Assembly (NCBI RefSeq): GCF_000973725.1
Contig: NZ_CP009621.1
Span: 2,392,501-2,456,500, forward strand
Direction: 5' to 3'
DNA from: Pontibacter korlensis
GTDB lineage: Bacteria; Bacteroidota; Bacteroidia; Cytophagales; Hymenobacteraceae
Length of the DNA: 64,000 nt
Positions 35,882 to 45,195 of this stretch are shown here, piece after piece. Position numbers and translations under genes: made by a program. The notes below the pieces were generated by a model, which saw only the letters and a list, made by a program, of their open reading frames with translations, was not told where the DNA came from and did no database searches. Within the stretch, counting starts at the first letter, position 1; each line of letters opens with the position of its first letter.

Positions 35882-36913
35882 GTGTATAAGAGCCTGCTAC
35901 GCCCGCTGCTTTTCCAACTCGATCCTGAGAAAGTTCACTATCTCTCTACCGATGCTTTGCGTGCTTCTTTGAAGCTGCCCTTCGCTAAAAGCCTTACCCA
36001 AAGTATGTTTAAGGTGGAAGATAGGAGGCTGGAGCGTGAGCTGTTTGGGTTGAAGTTTCCAAACCCGGTAGGGCTGGCGGCAGGCTTTGATAAAGATGCC
36101 AAACTGGTAGATGAACTGGGGGAGCTGGGGTTTGGCTTCGTTGAGATCGGTACGCTTACTCCAAAACCGCAGCATGGCAACGACAAGCCACGCTTGTTCC
36201 GTCTGCCACAGGACCAGGCCATCATCAACCGTATGGGCTTTAATAACGAGGGTGTGGACGCAGCGGTAAGAAGGCTGGAAATGCGAAGGAGTAATATTAT
36301 TGTAGGAGGTAACATCGGCAAGAATAAAGTCACTCCAAATGAGGAGGCGCTAAATGATTACCTCTACTGCTTTAAGGCACTGTTCCACGTGGTGGATTAC
36401 TTTGTGGTAAACGTAAGCTCTCCGAACACGCCCGACCTACGAGCACTACAGGACAAAGAGCCGCTGAAAAAGTTGCTTGTGTCGCTTCAGGAGGAGAACC
36501 AGAAAATGGGTACGCCTAAGCCGCTGCTGCTCAAAATAGCCCCGGACCTGAACCTGGCACAGCTAAACGACATCATTGAAATTGCTATTGAGGCTAAACT
36601 GAGCGGAATTATTGGTACTAACACTACCGTTAGTCGCCAAGGACTTCTAACACCAGAGGTACGCGTGCAGGAGATAGGCATGGGTGGCCTAAGTGGCAAG
36701 CCTCTTACTGTGCATTCTACCCAGATAATACAGCACCTGCGCACGTTTTTACCGCCTGAGATTCGTTTGATCGGCGTGGGTGGTATTATGGCTGCCGACG
36801 ATGCTATAGACAAAATGAATGCGGGCGCGGACTTGGTGCAGCTTTACACCGGCTTCATCTATGAGGGGCCATCACTGATAAGCCAGATCAACAAAAAATT
36901 ACTCTCCAGATAA
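35882..36913 (+). CDS. pyrD: Dihydroorotate dehydrogenase (quinone)
   Basis: Class 2, membrane-associated PyrD oxidises dihydroorotate to orotate in pyrimidine synthesis and passes electrons to quinone. The N-terminal helix [18 protein letters not shown] is the class 2 membrane-binding part. The catalytic serine is S180 in [12 protein letters not shown], and FMN-phosphate motifs are LIGVGGI and [13 protein letters not shown]. It is 343 residues long and starts at GTG 35882. The orotate-decarboxylating pyrF lies 4 kb downstream. Confidence 0.96.
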   Translation: MYKSLLRPLLFQLDPEKVHYLSTDALRASLKLPFAKSLTQSMFKVEDRRLERELFGLKFPNPVGLAAGFDKDAKLVDELGELGFGFVEIGTLTPKPQHGNDKPRLFRLPQDQAIINRMGFNNEGVDAAVRRLEMRRSNIIVGGNIGKNKVTPNEEALNDYLYCFKALFHVVDYFVVNVSSPNTPDLRALQDKEPLKKLLVSLQEENQKMGTPKPLLLKIAPDLNLAQLNDIIEIAIEAKLSGIIGTNTTVSRQGLLTPEVRVQEIGMGGLSGKPLTVHSTQIIQHLRTFLPPEIRLIGVGGIMAADDAIDKMNAGADLVQLYTGFIYEGPSLISQINKKLLSR

Positions 36914-36957
36914 GCCACATTCGGGCTGAAAGTCTAAGGCATTGCCACGAAAAAGTG

Positions 36958-36965
36958 TAAATTTG
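36958..36965 (+). promoter_or_regulatory. Putative -7 box of ftsK
   Basis: TAAATTTG matches TAnnTTTG, 23 bp before the ftsK ATG. Confidence 0.45.
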
Positions 36966-36988
36966 AGATTCTAACGATAGCTGAGGGT

Positions 36989-39607
36989 ATGGCCAAGAAC
37001 ACTTACAGAGATGACACGCTGCAAGCAGGGCGGAAGAATGAGGTGCGTGGTAAGAATGAGCCACGTGGGGCAAATGTGCCGAAAGGACAGAAGCCGAAGA
37101 AAGAGAAGAAAAAATGGTCTTTCCGAATTCCGCTACCCCAAATTAATCTAAGATTAGGCTTTATGCAGGACCGCCGTTTTAAGTTAACGGTAGGCTTCTC
37201 TTTTCTGCTTTTCTCATTTTTCCTGACCATAGCCTTCGTGTCTTACCTGTTTACAGGCAATGCTGACCAAAGCGTGGTGGAGACAGTAAGTGGTACCGGC
37301 TTAAAGGAGTCGGGGCAGGAGGCAGAGAACTGGTTGGGCCTTTTCGGTGCCTGGTTGTCGCACTTCTTTATCAATGATCTTGTAGGCATCGGTGCCTTCT
37401 TCCTGATACCTGTACTTTTCTTTACAGGCTCTAAAATTGTTTTTAAGCGAGCTAATGTGTCGTTAAGCTATGTGCTGGGGCTGTGCAGCTTCTGCATGCT
37501 TTGGCTGAGCCTGACAATGGGTTATATCGTTTTCTCGACTAATACAGTAGGCAGGCTTGGCTTTCTGGGAGGTGCAGTAGGCGTGGAGTCTGCTATTTGG
37601 CTTAACAGCCTGATTGGCTGGGGATCCTGGCTGCTGTTGGGCTTCCTGCTACTGGTGTTTATTGTTAGCTTCTTTAATATCACAAGTATAAACTGGAGCA
37701 GTCCTAAACCTGCCACACTGGCTACCCAAGCCGTTGGCGCTGAAAGAAATTACGCAGAGAGTCTGGGCGACGTGCTAGGCGCGAAGACAAACAACATCAA
37801 TCATAATGCTGATCCAACCGCTTCATTAGCCTTTGAGGAAGCAGAAGAGGAAGTGCCGTTTGATGATGAGGACGAAGAGATAAACCGTGCACTGGAGATG
37901 GAGCTGAATGCACTTCAGCAGCAGAAAAAGTCTGAACCGCCAGCAGCTCCGGAAAAGCCTGCTTCACCGTCTCTGGAACTGGACATAGACCTGCCAGAGG
38001 AGGATGAACTGTTGGAAGAGGAAGAGCTGGAAGAAGAGCCTGAAATGGCGCTCCAGATAGAAGAGACGCCGGAGGAGGAGACAGTGATTGGGGACATGGA
38101 AAACTACGACCCTACGCTGGACTTAGCCCGTTATCAGTATCCGAACCTGGAGCTCCTAAACGACTATGGAGCTAACAAAATCCAGGTTACGAAGGAGGAG
38201 CTCGAGGCTAACAAAGATAAGATTGTAGAAACGCTGGCGAACTATAACATCAGCATCGCCAGTATCAAAGCCACTATCGGTCCAACTGTTACCCTTTATG
38301 AGATTGTTCCGGATGCCGGGGTGCGTATCTCTAAGATCAAGAACCTGGAAGATGATATTGCCCTTAGCTTAGCGGCTCTAGGTATTCGTATTATTGCGCC
38401 AATTCCAGGTAAGGGTACGATTGGTATTGAGGTACCGAATACGAAGAAGGAGATGGTATCTATCCGCTCTATACTTTCCACGGAGAAGTTTATGAAGAGC
38501 GATATGGATTTGCCGATTGCCTTCGGTAAGACTATCACCAACGAAGTGTTTGTAACGGATTTGGCTAAAATGCCACACTTGCTGATGGCGGGAGCTACCG
38601 GCCAGGGTAAATCGGTTGGTCTTAACACTATCCTGACATCGTTACTATACAAGCGCCACCCATCCCAGCTAAAGTTTGTTCTGGTTGACCCTAAGAAGGT
38701 GGAATTGTCGCTGTTCAATAAGATTGAGCGCCATTTTCTGGCTAAGCTGCCGGATACCGATGAGGCTATCATTACCGACACGAAGAAGGTAGTGAATACG
38801 CTGAACTCGCTGTGTATGGAGATGGACATGCGCTATGACTTACTGAAGGATGCAGGCTGCCGAAACCTGAAGGAGTACAACCGCAAGTTTGTTGAGCGTA
38901 AGCTAAACCCACAGAAGGGCCACCGCTTTATGCCGTACATCGTGCTGGTAATTGACGAGTTGGCTGACTTGATGATGACAGCTGGTAAGGAGGTAGAAAC
39001 TCCGATTGCCCGTCTGGCACAGCTGGCTCGAGCCATTGGTATACACTTGGTAGTGGCTACGCAGCGTCCGTCGGTAAACGTCATTACAGGTATCATTAAA
39101 GCTAACTTCCCGGCCCGTATCTCCTTCAAAGTAACCTCTAAAATCGACTCCCGCACCATTCTGGATGCCGGTGGTGCTGACCAGCTGATTGGTCAGGGTG
39201 ATATGCTTTTCTCTATCGGTTCTGACATGATTCGTATTCAGTGTGCCTTTGTAGACACGCCAGAGGTAGATCGCATCTGTGAGCACATTGGAGAGCAGCA
39301 GGGCTATAGCGATGCGTATTTGTTGCCTGAGTTTGTGGGTGATGAAGGTGGAAACGAGAAAGCCGACTTCGACCCGAGCAACCGCGATCCATTGTTTGAG
39401 GAAGCCGCTCGCGTGATTGTGCAGCACCAGCAGGGAAGCACCTCATTGTTGCAGCGCCGCCTGAAGTTAGGCTATAACCGCGCCGGCCGCTTAATAGATC
39501 AGCTGGAGTCTGCCGGTATAGTGGGACCTTTTGAAGGAAGTAAGGCCCGCGAAGTTTTAATTCCGGACGAGTACAGTTTGGAACAGTTATTGAATACACT
39601 TGGATAG
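36989..39607 (+). CDS. ftsK: DNA translocase FtsK/SpoIIIE
   Basis: FtsK pumps chromosomal DNA through the division septum and activates Xer recombination. The 872-residue protein has a basic N-terminus, about four membrane helices between residues 66 and 232, and a strongly acidic linker (282-370). The motor domain has Walker A GATGQGKS at 535-542 and Walker B IVLVIDELAD at 651-660. The DNA-reading winged-helix gamma domain lies at about 805-870 (LLQRRLKLGYNRAGRLIDQL). It is followed by lolA after 27 bp. Confidence 0.97.
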   Translation: MAKNTYRDDTLQAGRKNEVRGKNEPRGANVPKGQKPKKEKKKWSFRIPLPQINLRLGFMQDRRFKLTVGFSFLLFSFFLTIAFVSYLFTGNADQSVVETVSGTGLKESGQEAENWLGLFGAWLSHFFINDLVGIGAFFLIPVLFFTGSKIVFKRANVSLSYVLGLCSFCMLWLSLTMGYIVFSTNTVGRLGFLGGAVGVESAIWLNSLIGWGSWLLLGFLLLVFIVSFFNITSINWSSPKPATLATQAVGAERNYAESLGDVLGAKTNNINHNADPTASLAFEEAEEEVPFDDEDEEINRALEMELNALQQQKKSEPPAAPEKPASPSLELDIDLPEEDELLEEEELEEEPEMALQIEETPEEETVIGDMENYDPTLDLARYQYPNLELLNDYGANKIQVTKEELEANKDKIVETLANYNISIASIKATIGPTVTLYEIVPDAGVRISKIKNLEDDIALSLAALGIRIIAPIPGKGTIGIEVPNTKKEMVSIRSILSTEKFMKSDMDLPIAFGKTITNEVFVTDLAKMPHLLMAGATGQGKSVGLNTILTSLLYKRHPSQLKFVLVDPKKVELSLFNKIERHFLAKLPDTDEAIITDTKKVVNTLNSLCMEMDMRYDLLKDAGCRNLKEYNRKFVERKLNPQKGHRFMPYIVLVIDELADLMMTAGKEVETPIARLAQLARAIGIHLVVATQRPSVNVITGIIKANFPARISFKVTSKIDSRTILDAGGADQLIGQGDMLFSIGSDMIRIQCAFVDTPEVDRICEHIGEQQGYSDAYLLPEFVGDEGGNEKADFDPSNRDPLFEEAARVIVQHQQGSTSLLQRRLKLGYNRAGRLIDQLESAGIVGPFEGSKAREVLIPDEYSLEQLLNTLG

Positions 39608-39634
39608 AAAACTAAACAAGTACTTACATACGAC

Positions 39635-40279
39635 ATGAAAAAATTACTCTCCTTACTGCTGGTTGTGCTGATGTTTGTATCCGTGGCGAATGCGCAGCAG
39701 GATCCTCAGGCTACTAAGATACTCAATGCCATGAGCCAGAAGTACCGTACCATGAAAGCCTTTAAAGCTGATTTTGCCCAGACCCTGGAGAACCCTTCTG
39801 CCAAGGTGAAGGAAACCATGAACGGCAGCATTACCGTGAGCGGCGACAAGTATAGATTAGGTGTGAGTGGCCAGGAAATTATCAGCGATGGTAAAACAAT
39901 GTACACTTTCCTAAAGGATGCCAATGAGGTAACTATAACCGAGACAGATGAAGAGGCAGAAGCTATGGCTCCCAGCAAGATCTTCGACATGTATAAGAAG
40001 GGCTACAAATATGCTTATGCCGGCACCGAAACAGTTGGAGGCGTGAAGCACGATGTAGTAGAGCTTTCACCAGAAGACCGCAAGAACCCGATCTACAAGG
40101 TGCGTCTGTACATCAGTCAGAAGGACAAAACTTTAAGAAGCTGGCAGATGTTCCGTAACAACGGAAACCGCTATACTTATACTATTAGCAACTTTCAGGC
40201 AAACCCAACACTTGCCACTGATGCCTTCACTTTCAACAAAGCCAAGTATAAAGGCGTAAGTGTAGTAGACTTAAGGTAA
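39635..40279 (+). CDS. lolA: Outer membrane lipoprotein carrier protein LolA
   Basis: LolA shuttles lipoproteins across the periplasm to the outer membrane. MKKLLSLLLVVLMFVSVANA is a signal peptide cleaved before QQDPQ. The rest is an incomplete beta-barrel: ILNAMSQKYRTMKAFKADF, GSITVSGDKYRL, ISDGKTMYTF and SFQ/NFQANPTLATDAFTF are typical. Length 214. It lies 27 bp after ftsK, the usual neighbour in Bacteroidota, and ends in a terminator. Confidence 0.94.
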   Translation: MKKLLSLLLVVLMFVSVANAQQDPQATKILNAMSQKYRTMKAFKADFAQTLENPSAKVKETMNGSITVSGDKYRLGVSGQEIISDGKTMYTFLKDANEVTITETDEEAEAMAPSKIFDMYKKGYKYAYAGTETVGGVKHDVVELSPEDRKNPIYKVRLYISQKDKTLRSWQMFRNNGNRYTYTISNFQANPTLATDAFTFNKAKYKGVSVVDLR

Positions 40280-40302
40280 ACCAACCAATTTTATGATAAA
40301 GG

Positions 40303-40336
40303 AAAGGCTGTCCCAACGGGGCAGCCTTTTTATTTT
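40303..40336 (+). terminator. Terminator of ftsK-lolA
   Basis: AAAGGCTG (40303-40310), extended by TCCC/GGG, pairs with CAGCCTTT around a short loop, followed by TTTATTTTT. Confidence 0.85.
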
Positions 40337-40360
40337 TATGCTTGTTCTGCTATTGGTGCA

Positions 40361-40879
40361 TTAATAAACTGCGTAGTCAAGGCGCAGGTTAAAGTTGCTC
40401 ACTTTATTGGGCTCTACCAGTACAGGGTTTATGCCGCCCTGTCCGTCTATCCCGTTGGCGTACAGCTTTCCATCTTCCACAACAAACACAGAATAGGTGC
40501 CGGCAGGGAGCTTAGCCTGATAGAATCCCTCAGCATCGCTACTAACGGTTAATATGGGTCTTGCATTGATGGTATAATATTTCTGGTCATGCTGTTCTAC
40601 ATCCTGTATTGTGGTGTAAGGGTATATTTTTATACTTCGTTTTACAGGGTACTCTTTGCACGTGCTGTTCTCATCAATAATAGGCATACAATTACCTTCA
40701 ATCAGTGTTAATGTTCCAGCAACTCCCTCTGTTATTGTTACTTTATCCTGGTTAAGCAGGAGGAGCCTCTCTGTATTGTTAACCCACTGAGATGTTATTT
40801 CTGGCTCATCCTCTTTACTACAACCAGAAAAGGCAAGTACAGAAAACGCTAAAGTTAATATGGCTGATGCTGCTCTCAT
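40361..40879 (-). CDS. Hypothetical lipoprotein
   Basis: MRAASAILTLAFSVLAFSGC is a lipoprotein signal peptide with C20 lipidated. The mature 150 residues contain a beta-rich segment, RPILTVSSDAEGFYQAKLP then GTYSVFVVEDGKLY, that resembles a carboxypeptidase-regulatory or prealbumin-like fold. The function is unknown. A longer frame from TTG 40927 exists, but the lipobox fits ATG 40879. It is divergent from pyrF. Confidence 0.75.
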   Translation of the reverse strand: MRAASAILTLAFSVLAFSGCSKEDEPEITSQWVNNTERLLLLNQDKVTITEGVAGTLTLIEGNCMPIIDENSTCKEYPVKRSIKIYPYTTIQDVEQHDQKYYTINARPILTVSSDAEGFYQAKLPAGTYSVFVVEDGKLYANGIDGQGGINPVLVEPNKVSNFNLRLDYAVY

Positions 40880-40968
40880 TCGCGTGACTTTTATTGGAAG
40901 ACCCGTGCTGGTGCTGATTAGTTGCAAGCTAAAGCTAATCTAAACTTTCACCCTCTGGTGCAAATTTA

Positions 40969-40976
40969 TACTTTTG
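40969..40976 (+). promoter_or_regulatory. Putative -7 box of pyrF
   Basis: TACTTTTG matches TAnnTTTG, 26 bp before ATG 41003. TTTC lies 19 bp upstream at a suitable -33 position. Confidence 0.55.
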
Positions 40977-41002
40977 TACAAACCACACAGCACACATACC
41001 CC

Positions 41003-41830
41003 ATGACAAGAGAGCAGCTTTTCGAGCAGATACTGAATAAGAAATCTTACCTGTGCATCGGCCTGGATACAGACCCCCTGAAACTCCCTCAGCACCTGCT
41101 GGACCTGGAGGATCCGGTTTTCGAATTTAACCGCCAGATTATAGAAGCTACCGCCGATCTATGTGTGGCCTATAAACCTAATATTGCTTTCTATGAGGCA
41201 CAGGGGCCGCAGGGGTGGGTAAGCCTGCAAAAGACGCTGCAGGTAGTTCCTAAGGATATTTTCACAATTGCTGATGCCAAGCGTGGCGATATTGGAAATA
41301 CTTCAGAGCTGTATGCCCGTGCCTTTTTCGACAACATGGATTTTGACTCTGTTACAGTTGCTCCTTACATGGGTGCCGATTCTGTAAAGCCTTTCCTGAC
41401 GCAAGATGGTAAATGGGTAATTCTGCTGGCGCTTACCTCTAACGCCGGTAGCCAGGATTTCCAGATGCTGCGCCTGGAGGATGGTAACGAGGAGTACCTG
41501 TTCGAGCAGGTGCTCAGAACTAGCCAGCAGTGGGGCAATGCCGACCAGCTGATGTATGTGGTTGGAGCTACGCAAGCGGAGTATGTGCAGCGCGTACGCC
41601 AGTTAGTGCCGGATAATTTCCTGCTGGTACCGGGCGTAGGTGCACAGGGAGGTAGCTTAGCGGAGATTTCTCGTTTAGGTATGAACCGCCAGTGCGGTCT
41701 GCTGGTAAACTCTTCACGCGCTATCATCTACGCCTCTTCGGGTAAAGATTTCGCAGCAAAAGCTCGTGAAGCAGCCCTGGTTGTACAGCGGGAGATGGAG
41801 ATACTACTTGAGGAACTGTTGGTAGGGTAA
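41003..41830 (+). CDS. pyrF: Orotidine 5'-phosphate decarboxylase, type 2
   Basis: PyrF makes UMP from orotidine monophosphate. The start region [11 protein letters not shown] leads to [19 protein letters not shown] and the catalytic [10 protein letters not shown] at residues 91-100 (K93, D96). The 275-residue length fits the longer type 2 subfamily. The frame is open from TTG 40922, but a promoter box at 40969-40976 lies inside that extension, so ATG 41003 is chosen. Confidence 0.95.
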   Translation: MTREQLFEQILNKKSYLCIGLDTDPLKLPQHLLDLEDPVFEFNRQIIEATADLCVAYKPNIAFYEAQGPQGWVSLQKTLQVVPKDIFTIADAKRGDIGNTSELYARAFFDNMDFDSVTVAPYMGADSVKPFLTQDGKWVILLALTSNAGSQDFQMLRLEDGNEEYLFEQVLRTSQQWGNADQLMYVVGATQAEYVQRVRQLVPDNFLLVPGVGAQGGSLAEISRLGMNRQCGLLVNSSRAIIYASSGKDFAAKAREAALVVQREMEILLEELLVG

Positions 41831-41944
41831 AGTTCAGAACTGCAGGAGCATAATAGGAAATTTAGTGGCTCGGTGCTGTTTAGCCGCCGGATTTGGAGAT
41901 AAACGGAGAGTTCTTATATACTATAGTTGCCATTAATTATAAAT

Positions 41945-42190
41945 ATGAAAGTAATAAGGCAGTTTAATGTCTTCGACAGAGAAACAGATAAGTTAGTTGA
42001 AGAAATACTTATTACTGATTTTAAATTAGAAGAAATAAAAGGAGTTATCCGACCATCAAAGCATGACCCAGCCTTGTACGACTGCTATGAAGTAGAAGGA
42101 AGCCTTAAAGAATATTTTGAAGGACTAGGTTATAGTTTCGATTTAGAAAGTAAGATTTACTTCTTGTGTTGCTTTCAAGATAAGGAATAG
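41945..42190 (+). CDS. Small hypothetical protein (81 aa), AT-rich
   Basis: The product starts MKVIRQFNVFDRETDKLVEE and continues with an alternating strand-helix pattern, ending in FLCCFQDKE. It vaguely resembles small proteins found near secreted toxins in other bacteria, but I cannot name a family with confidence. The gene is clearly more AT-rich than its neighbours. It sits one base upstream of another small gene and next to an IS element, which suggests horizontal origin. ATG 41945 is preferred over TTG 41927. Confidence 0.65.
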   Translation: MKVIRQFNVFDRETDKLVEEILITDFKLEEIKGVIRPSKHDPALYDCYEVEGSLKEYFEGLGYSFDLESKIYFLCCFQDKE

Positions 42191-42191
42191 C

Positions 42192-42416
42192 ATGGATTCT
42201 TTGAAGTTGTTTATTAAGCTAGCTTTTCTGCTAATCACCTCCTTGATTATATTTATATACTTTGGACTGCTACATGAAAAGATCGTTAGACCAAATTTTA
42301 AGAACATGGGGACTGAGGGATTCTTTTTCTGGGGATTTGTTGTGCTTATAATGATCACCCTTGATGTATTCATTGTACGCAATCTTATCTATAAAATGAA
42401 GAGCAGAAAAAAATAA
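42192..42416 (+). CDS. Small hypothetical membrane protein (74 aa), AT-rich
   Basis: Two hydrophobic helices (about residues 7-27 and 45-66) flank a short polar loop, and the C-terminus is basic (KMKSRKK). No family is recognised. It starts one base after the stop of the preceding gene, so the two form an operon. It ends 20 bp before the left end of the IS element and shares the AT-rich composition of its partner. Confidence 0.6.
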   Translation: MDSLKLFIKLAFLLITSLIIFIYFGLLHEKIVRPNFKNMGTEGFFFWGFVVLIMITLDVFIVRNLIYKMKSRKK

Positions 42417-44016
42417 TTATGGCCAACAAAGGTAGCTGTTGCACAACTCTAGCGTAACTTCTGGTCCCTATCCCATTTCTGATTTCACTTCTCTTCAGAG
42501 TAGCCAAAATTAAGTTGAAGAATGCTTCCAGCTCCGGCCTGGGCAGGGCCATGACGGCTGCCTGGCTTGTTTTCGGGGTAAAGCGCAGGAGCTTCTGCAG
42601 GTTGTAGGCTGCGGCGGCCATCAGCATGCCCTTGTGGGCCAGCCCTAGCCCGCGGGTGTTGACCCTGCGCATGCCCAGGAAGTCGAGCAGCGTGCCCAGC
42701 ACCGGCTCGACGGTGGCCTGCCGGAGCCGCTTCATGTGCCTGCCCCAGCGGCTTTGGACGCGGGTGATGGCCCGCTCGTACTCCTCGCGGAAGGAGGTGA
42801 TGTTGACTTTCTTCTCGTGCTGCTTGCCGATGCAGCCCTCTTTGCGGGGGCAGCCCTTGCAGTCCTTGCGCGTGGTCAGGTAGAGCCTGGAGCGGACGTT
42901 GTTGCGTTTGGCGTTGACGATCTCCTTGCGGAAGGTAGCCTTCTTGCCCTCGGGGCACAGCCAGTAGTCACCCTCCCGCACGTAGGTGAAGCCCTCGGGC
43001 CCGCCCACATAGGTGCCGTGGGGCGGGATGAAGGCCGTGATGCCCTCCCGCTCCAGCAAAGCGTAGTTCTCCCCCGAGCAGTAGCCGGTGTCGGCCAGCA
43101 GGGCCGTGCAGCCCAGCCCCAGCTGGTGCAGCCGCTGGTTCAGGTGCTTGACTACGCCGGGCAGGCAGATGCTGTCCTTCTTGTCGGCATGATCCGCCTG
43201 CACGTGCGTGATCACGTGGCGGTGCGTGTCGACCGAGAGCTGCAAGAGGTAGCAGAGCTTGCGGGCCTTGCCCGGCTTTACGGCGATGCGGGCGTCGGGG
43301 TCCACCGGGGAGTAGTGCGTCTTATTGCTGGTGTACTTGGCGCCCTTGTTGTGGGCGCCGGGGTGCAGGTCCTGCTCCAGGCGCCACTTGCGGTTGCGGG
43401 CTCGGATCTCGAGCAGCTCCTCTCAGCTGGCCGTGAGGGTGCGTTGCTCTTCTGTGGCCCTGTTGATGAGCGCCTTGCGGTCTCCGCGGCTGATGGCCCG
43501 GACCTGCTGCAGGTGCGCATTGAGTGTTTCCGGTGCTACTTTCAACTCGAGCGCATCCATGGAGGCGTTGGCTTTGACCAGGGCTGAATCTACGGCTTGG
43601 GTGTGGCCGGAAACCATACCGGCCTCCACGCACAGGGAAAGCACGCGGGTGAAGACCTCTTCAAAGAGCTCGGCGGGCAGGAGCTGGCGGGTTCTGGAGA
43701 CAGTCGAGTGCCAGGGCAGCGGCTCGTCGAGCTGGTAATCAAGGAAGTACAAAAGGTCCAGCCTAAGGCTGCAGTGCTCGATGAGCTTGCGGTCGGAGGC
43801 GATGTTCTCCAGGTGCGCCACCAAGCAGAGCTTGAAGAAAACGACCGGGTCAATCGACTGCTGGCCACAGCGCCCGTAGTAGGGCTGAGTCAGCTCGTAG
43901 AGAAACGAAAGGTCGAGCCTGTCCTTGAGCCGCCGGTAAAATTATGCCCCGGCACCTAGAGCCGAGAGCGAGAAACGAAGCTCCCGCTCGTCTTCAAAAG
44001 TTTTCCTGCCCTGCAT
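42385..44016 (-). pseudogene. IS1182-type transposase, broken by in-frame stops
   Basis: The reading frame starts at ATG 44016 with MQGRKTFEDERELRFSLSA and runs on the minus strand to 42385. It carries the N-terminal IS1182-type region (DPVVFFKLCLVAHLENI, LPWHSTVSRTRQL, AGMVSGHTQAVDSALVKANASM) and the DDE-domain half with TALLADTGYCSGENY and LHQLGLGC. Two stops interrupt the frame: TAA at 43942-43944, where 18 out-of-frame bases suggest paired +1/-1 indels, and TGA at 43423-43425. Both sides of each stop are in the same frame. The codon use is far more GC-rich than the host's. The final codons read through the terminal repeat into flanking DNA. Confidence 0.9.
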
Positions 44017-44074
44017 CCCCACATCAGTTTGGTACTATCCTCTTTTACGCCTATCTTCAGTAGGTTGTGCAACA
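42437..44074 (-). mobile_element. IS1182-type insertion sequence
   Basis: The element is bounded by an 11-bp perfect terminal inverted repeat, TGTTGCACAAC at 42437-42447 and its complement at 44064-44074, giving 1638 bp. The transposase pseudogene fills it. AGC occurs directly outside both ends (42434-42436 and 44075-44077) and could be a 3-bp target duplication, but this is weak. It lies between the AT-rich gene pair and the YjdM gene. Confidence 0.8.
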
Positions 44075-44167
44075 AGCACAAGGTGTAGACGTGAGCTACG
44101 GCCGACAGCCTCGCCGCTCCACACAAAAAGCCGTTGATCAAATGAAAATCATAAAATACATACCACG

Positions 44168-44509
44168 ATGTCAGAAGAAATGAAGCAATGCCCAAAATGT
44201 AATTCGCCTTATGGCTATTCGATGGGTGAGGAAACCTACGCTTGCCCTGAGTGCGGAAATGAGTGGAACCCGAATGAGGTGGAAGAGGAGGCAGGGCTAA
44301 AGGTAGTAGATGCAAACGGAAATATTCTGCAGGATGGCGACTCTGTGGTGGTAGTTAAAGATTTACCTGTAAAAGGTGCTCCAAAACCTGTAAAGGCCGG
44401 AACAAAAGTAAAGAACATACGATTGACGGACGGAGATCACAATATAGACTGCAAAATAGATGGCTTCGGCTCAATGGCACTTAAATCTGAGTTTGTAAGA
44501 AAGGCATAA
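44168..44509 (+). CDS. YjdM/PhnA family zinc ribbon protein
   Basis: The 113-residue protein has an N-terminal zinc ribbon with CPKC (8-11) and CPEC (26-29), and a C-terminal SH3-like PhnA domain with [17 protein letters not shown] and GTKVKNIRL. The family was named from phosphonate operons, but its real role is unknown and no phosphonate gene lies here. It begins about 90 bp beyond the IS right end. Confidence 0.93.
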   Translation: MSEEMKQCPKCNSPYGYSMGEETYACPECGNEWNPNEVEEEAGLKVVDANGNILQDGDSVVVVKDLPVKGAPKPVKAGTKVKNIRLTDGDHNIDCKIDGFGSMALKSEFVRKA

Positions 44510-44612
44510 CGTATTCTTTCATAATTATTGGTTTCGTGTAAGTGCAGCGCGTGCGCCAGGTAGCGCCGGATAAATTGTTAAATTGCCGAACAAGTATAAA
44601 TCCAGAAGATAA

Positions 44613-45077
44613 ATGACCAAAAACGATATACTCCGCCGCATCCGCTATACCTTTGATTTCGGTGATGATAAAATGATTGCACTTTTCGGTTCAGGTGGGA
44701 AGCAGGTAACACGTGCTGAGGTAAGCAACTGGCTGAAGAAAGAGGACGACCCGGAGTACAAGGAGTTGAATGATGAGCACCTGGCGGCATTTCTCAATGG
44801 CTTTATCAACGAAAAGCGTGGCAAAAAAGAAGGACCACAGCCCGAACCGGAGAAGCGGCTGAATAATAATGTCATCCTACGTAAATTTAAGATCGCCTTG
44901 AACTTGAAGGACGAGGACATGCTGGAGATACTTGAACTTGCAAAATTCCGCTTGAGCAAACACGAGTTGAGTGCCTTTTTCCGTAAGCCTGACCACCAGC
45001 ATTACCGCCCTCTGAAAGACCAGATTCTACGCAATTTCCTGCACGGTATGCAAATTAAGTACAGAGGGCAAGACTGA
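44613..45077 (+). CDS. DUF1456 (YehS-like) family protein
   Basis: Two tandem copies of the roughly 68-residue DUF1456 domain are visible. NDILRRIRYTFDFGDDKMIALF ... EVSNWLKKEDD (residues 3-46, cited in parts) is repeated as NVILRKFKIALNLKDEDMLEIL ... ELSAFFRKPDH (about 85-128). The function is unknown. It is cytoplasmic and stands as its own unit ending in a terminator. Confidence 0.92.
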   Translation: MTKNDILRRIRYTFDFGDDKMIALFGSGGKQVTRAEVSNWLKKEDDPEYKELNDEHLAAFLNGFINEKRGKKEGPQPEPEKRLNNNVILRKFKIALNLKDEDMLEILELAKFRLSKHELSAFFRKPDHQHYRPLKDQILRNFLHGMQIKYRGQD

Positions 45078-45106
45078 TAAGAGCAGCTCTTTCTGCCAAT
45101 ACTATA

Positions 45107-45146
45107 AACGCCTGTCCCAACACACGGGGGCAGGCGTTGTTGTTTA
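45107..45146 (+). terminator. Terminator of the DUF1456 gene
   Basis: AACGCCTG (45107-45114), extended by CCC/GGG, pairs with CAGGCGTT (45131-45138), followed by GTTGTTT. Confidence 0.8.
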
Positions 45147-45195
45147 AGTTTGATTTTATACTATACTTTCTGCATCTTAAGTGTAAACTCACAGC

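Noticed and set aside
40922..41002. Longer N-terminus of pyrF
   Set aside because: The extension begins with TTG and overlaps a promoter box; the family N-terminus fits ATG 41003.
42436..43958. Long open frames on the plus strand and in other frames across the IS element
   Set aside because: They arise from the GC-rich codon use of the transposase on the minus strand; only the minus-strand frame shows transposase motifs.
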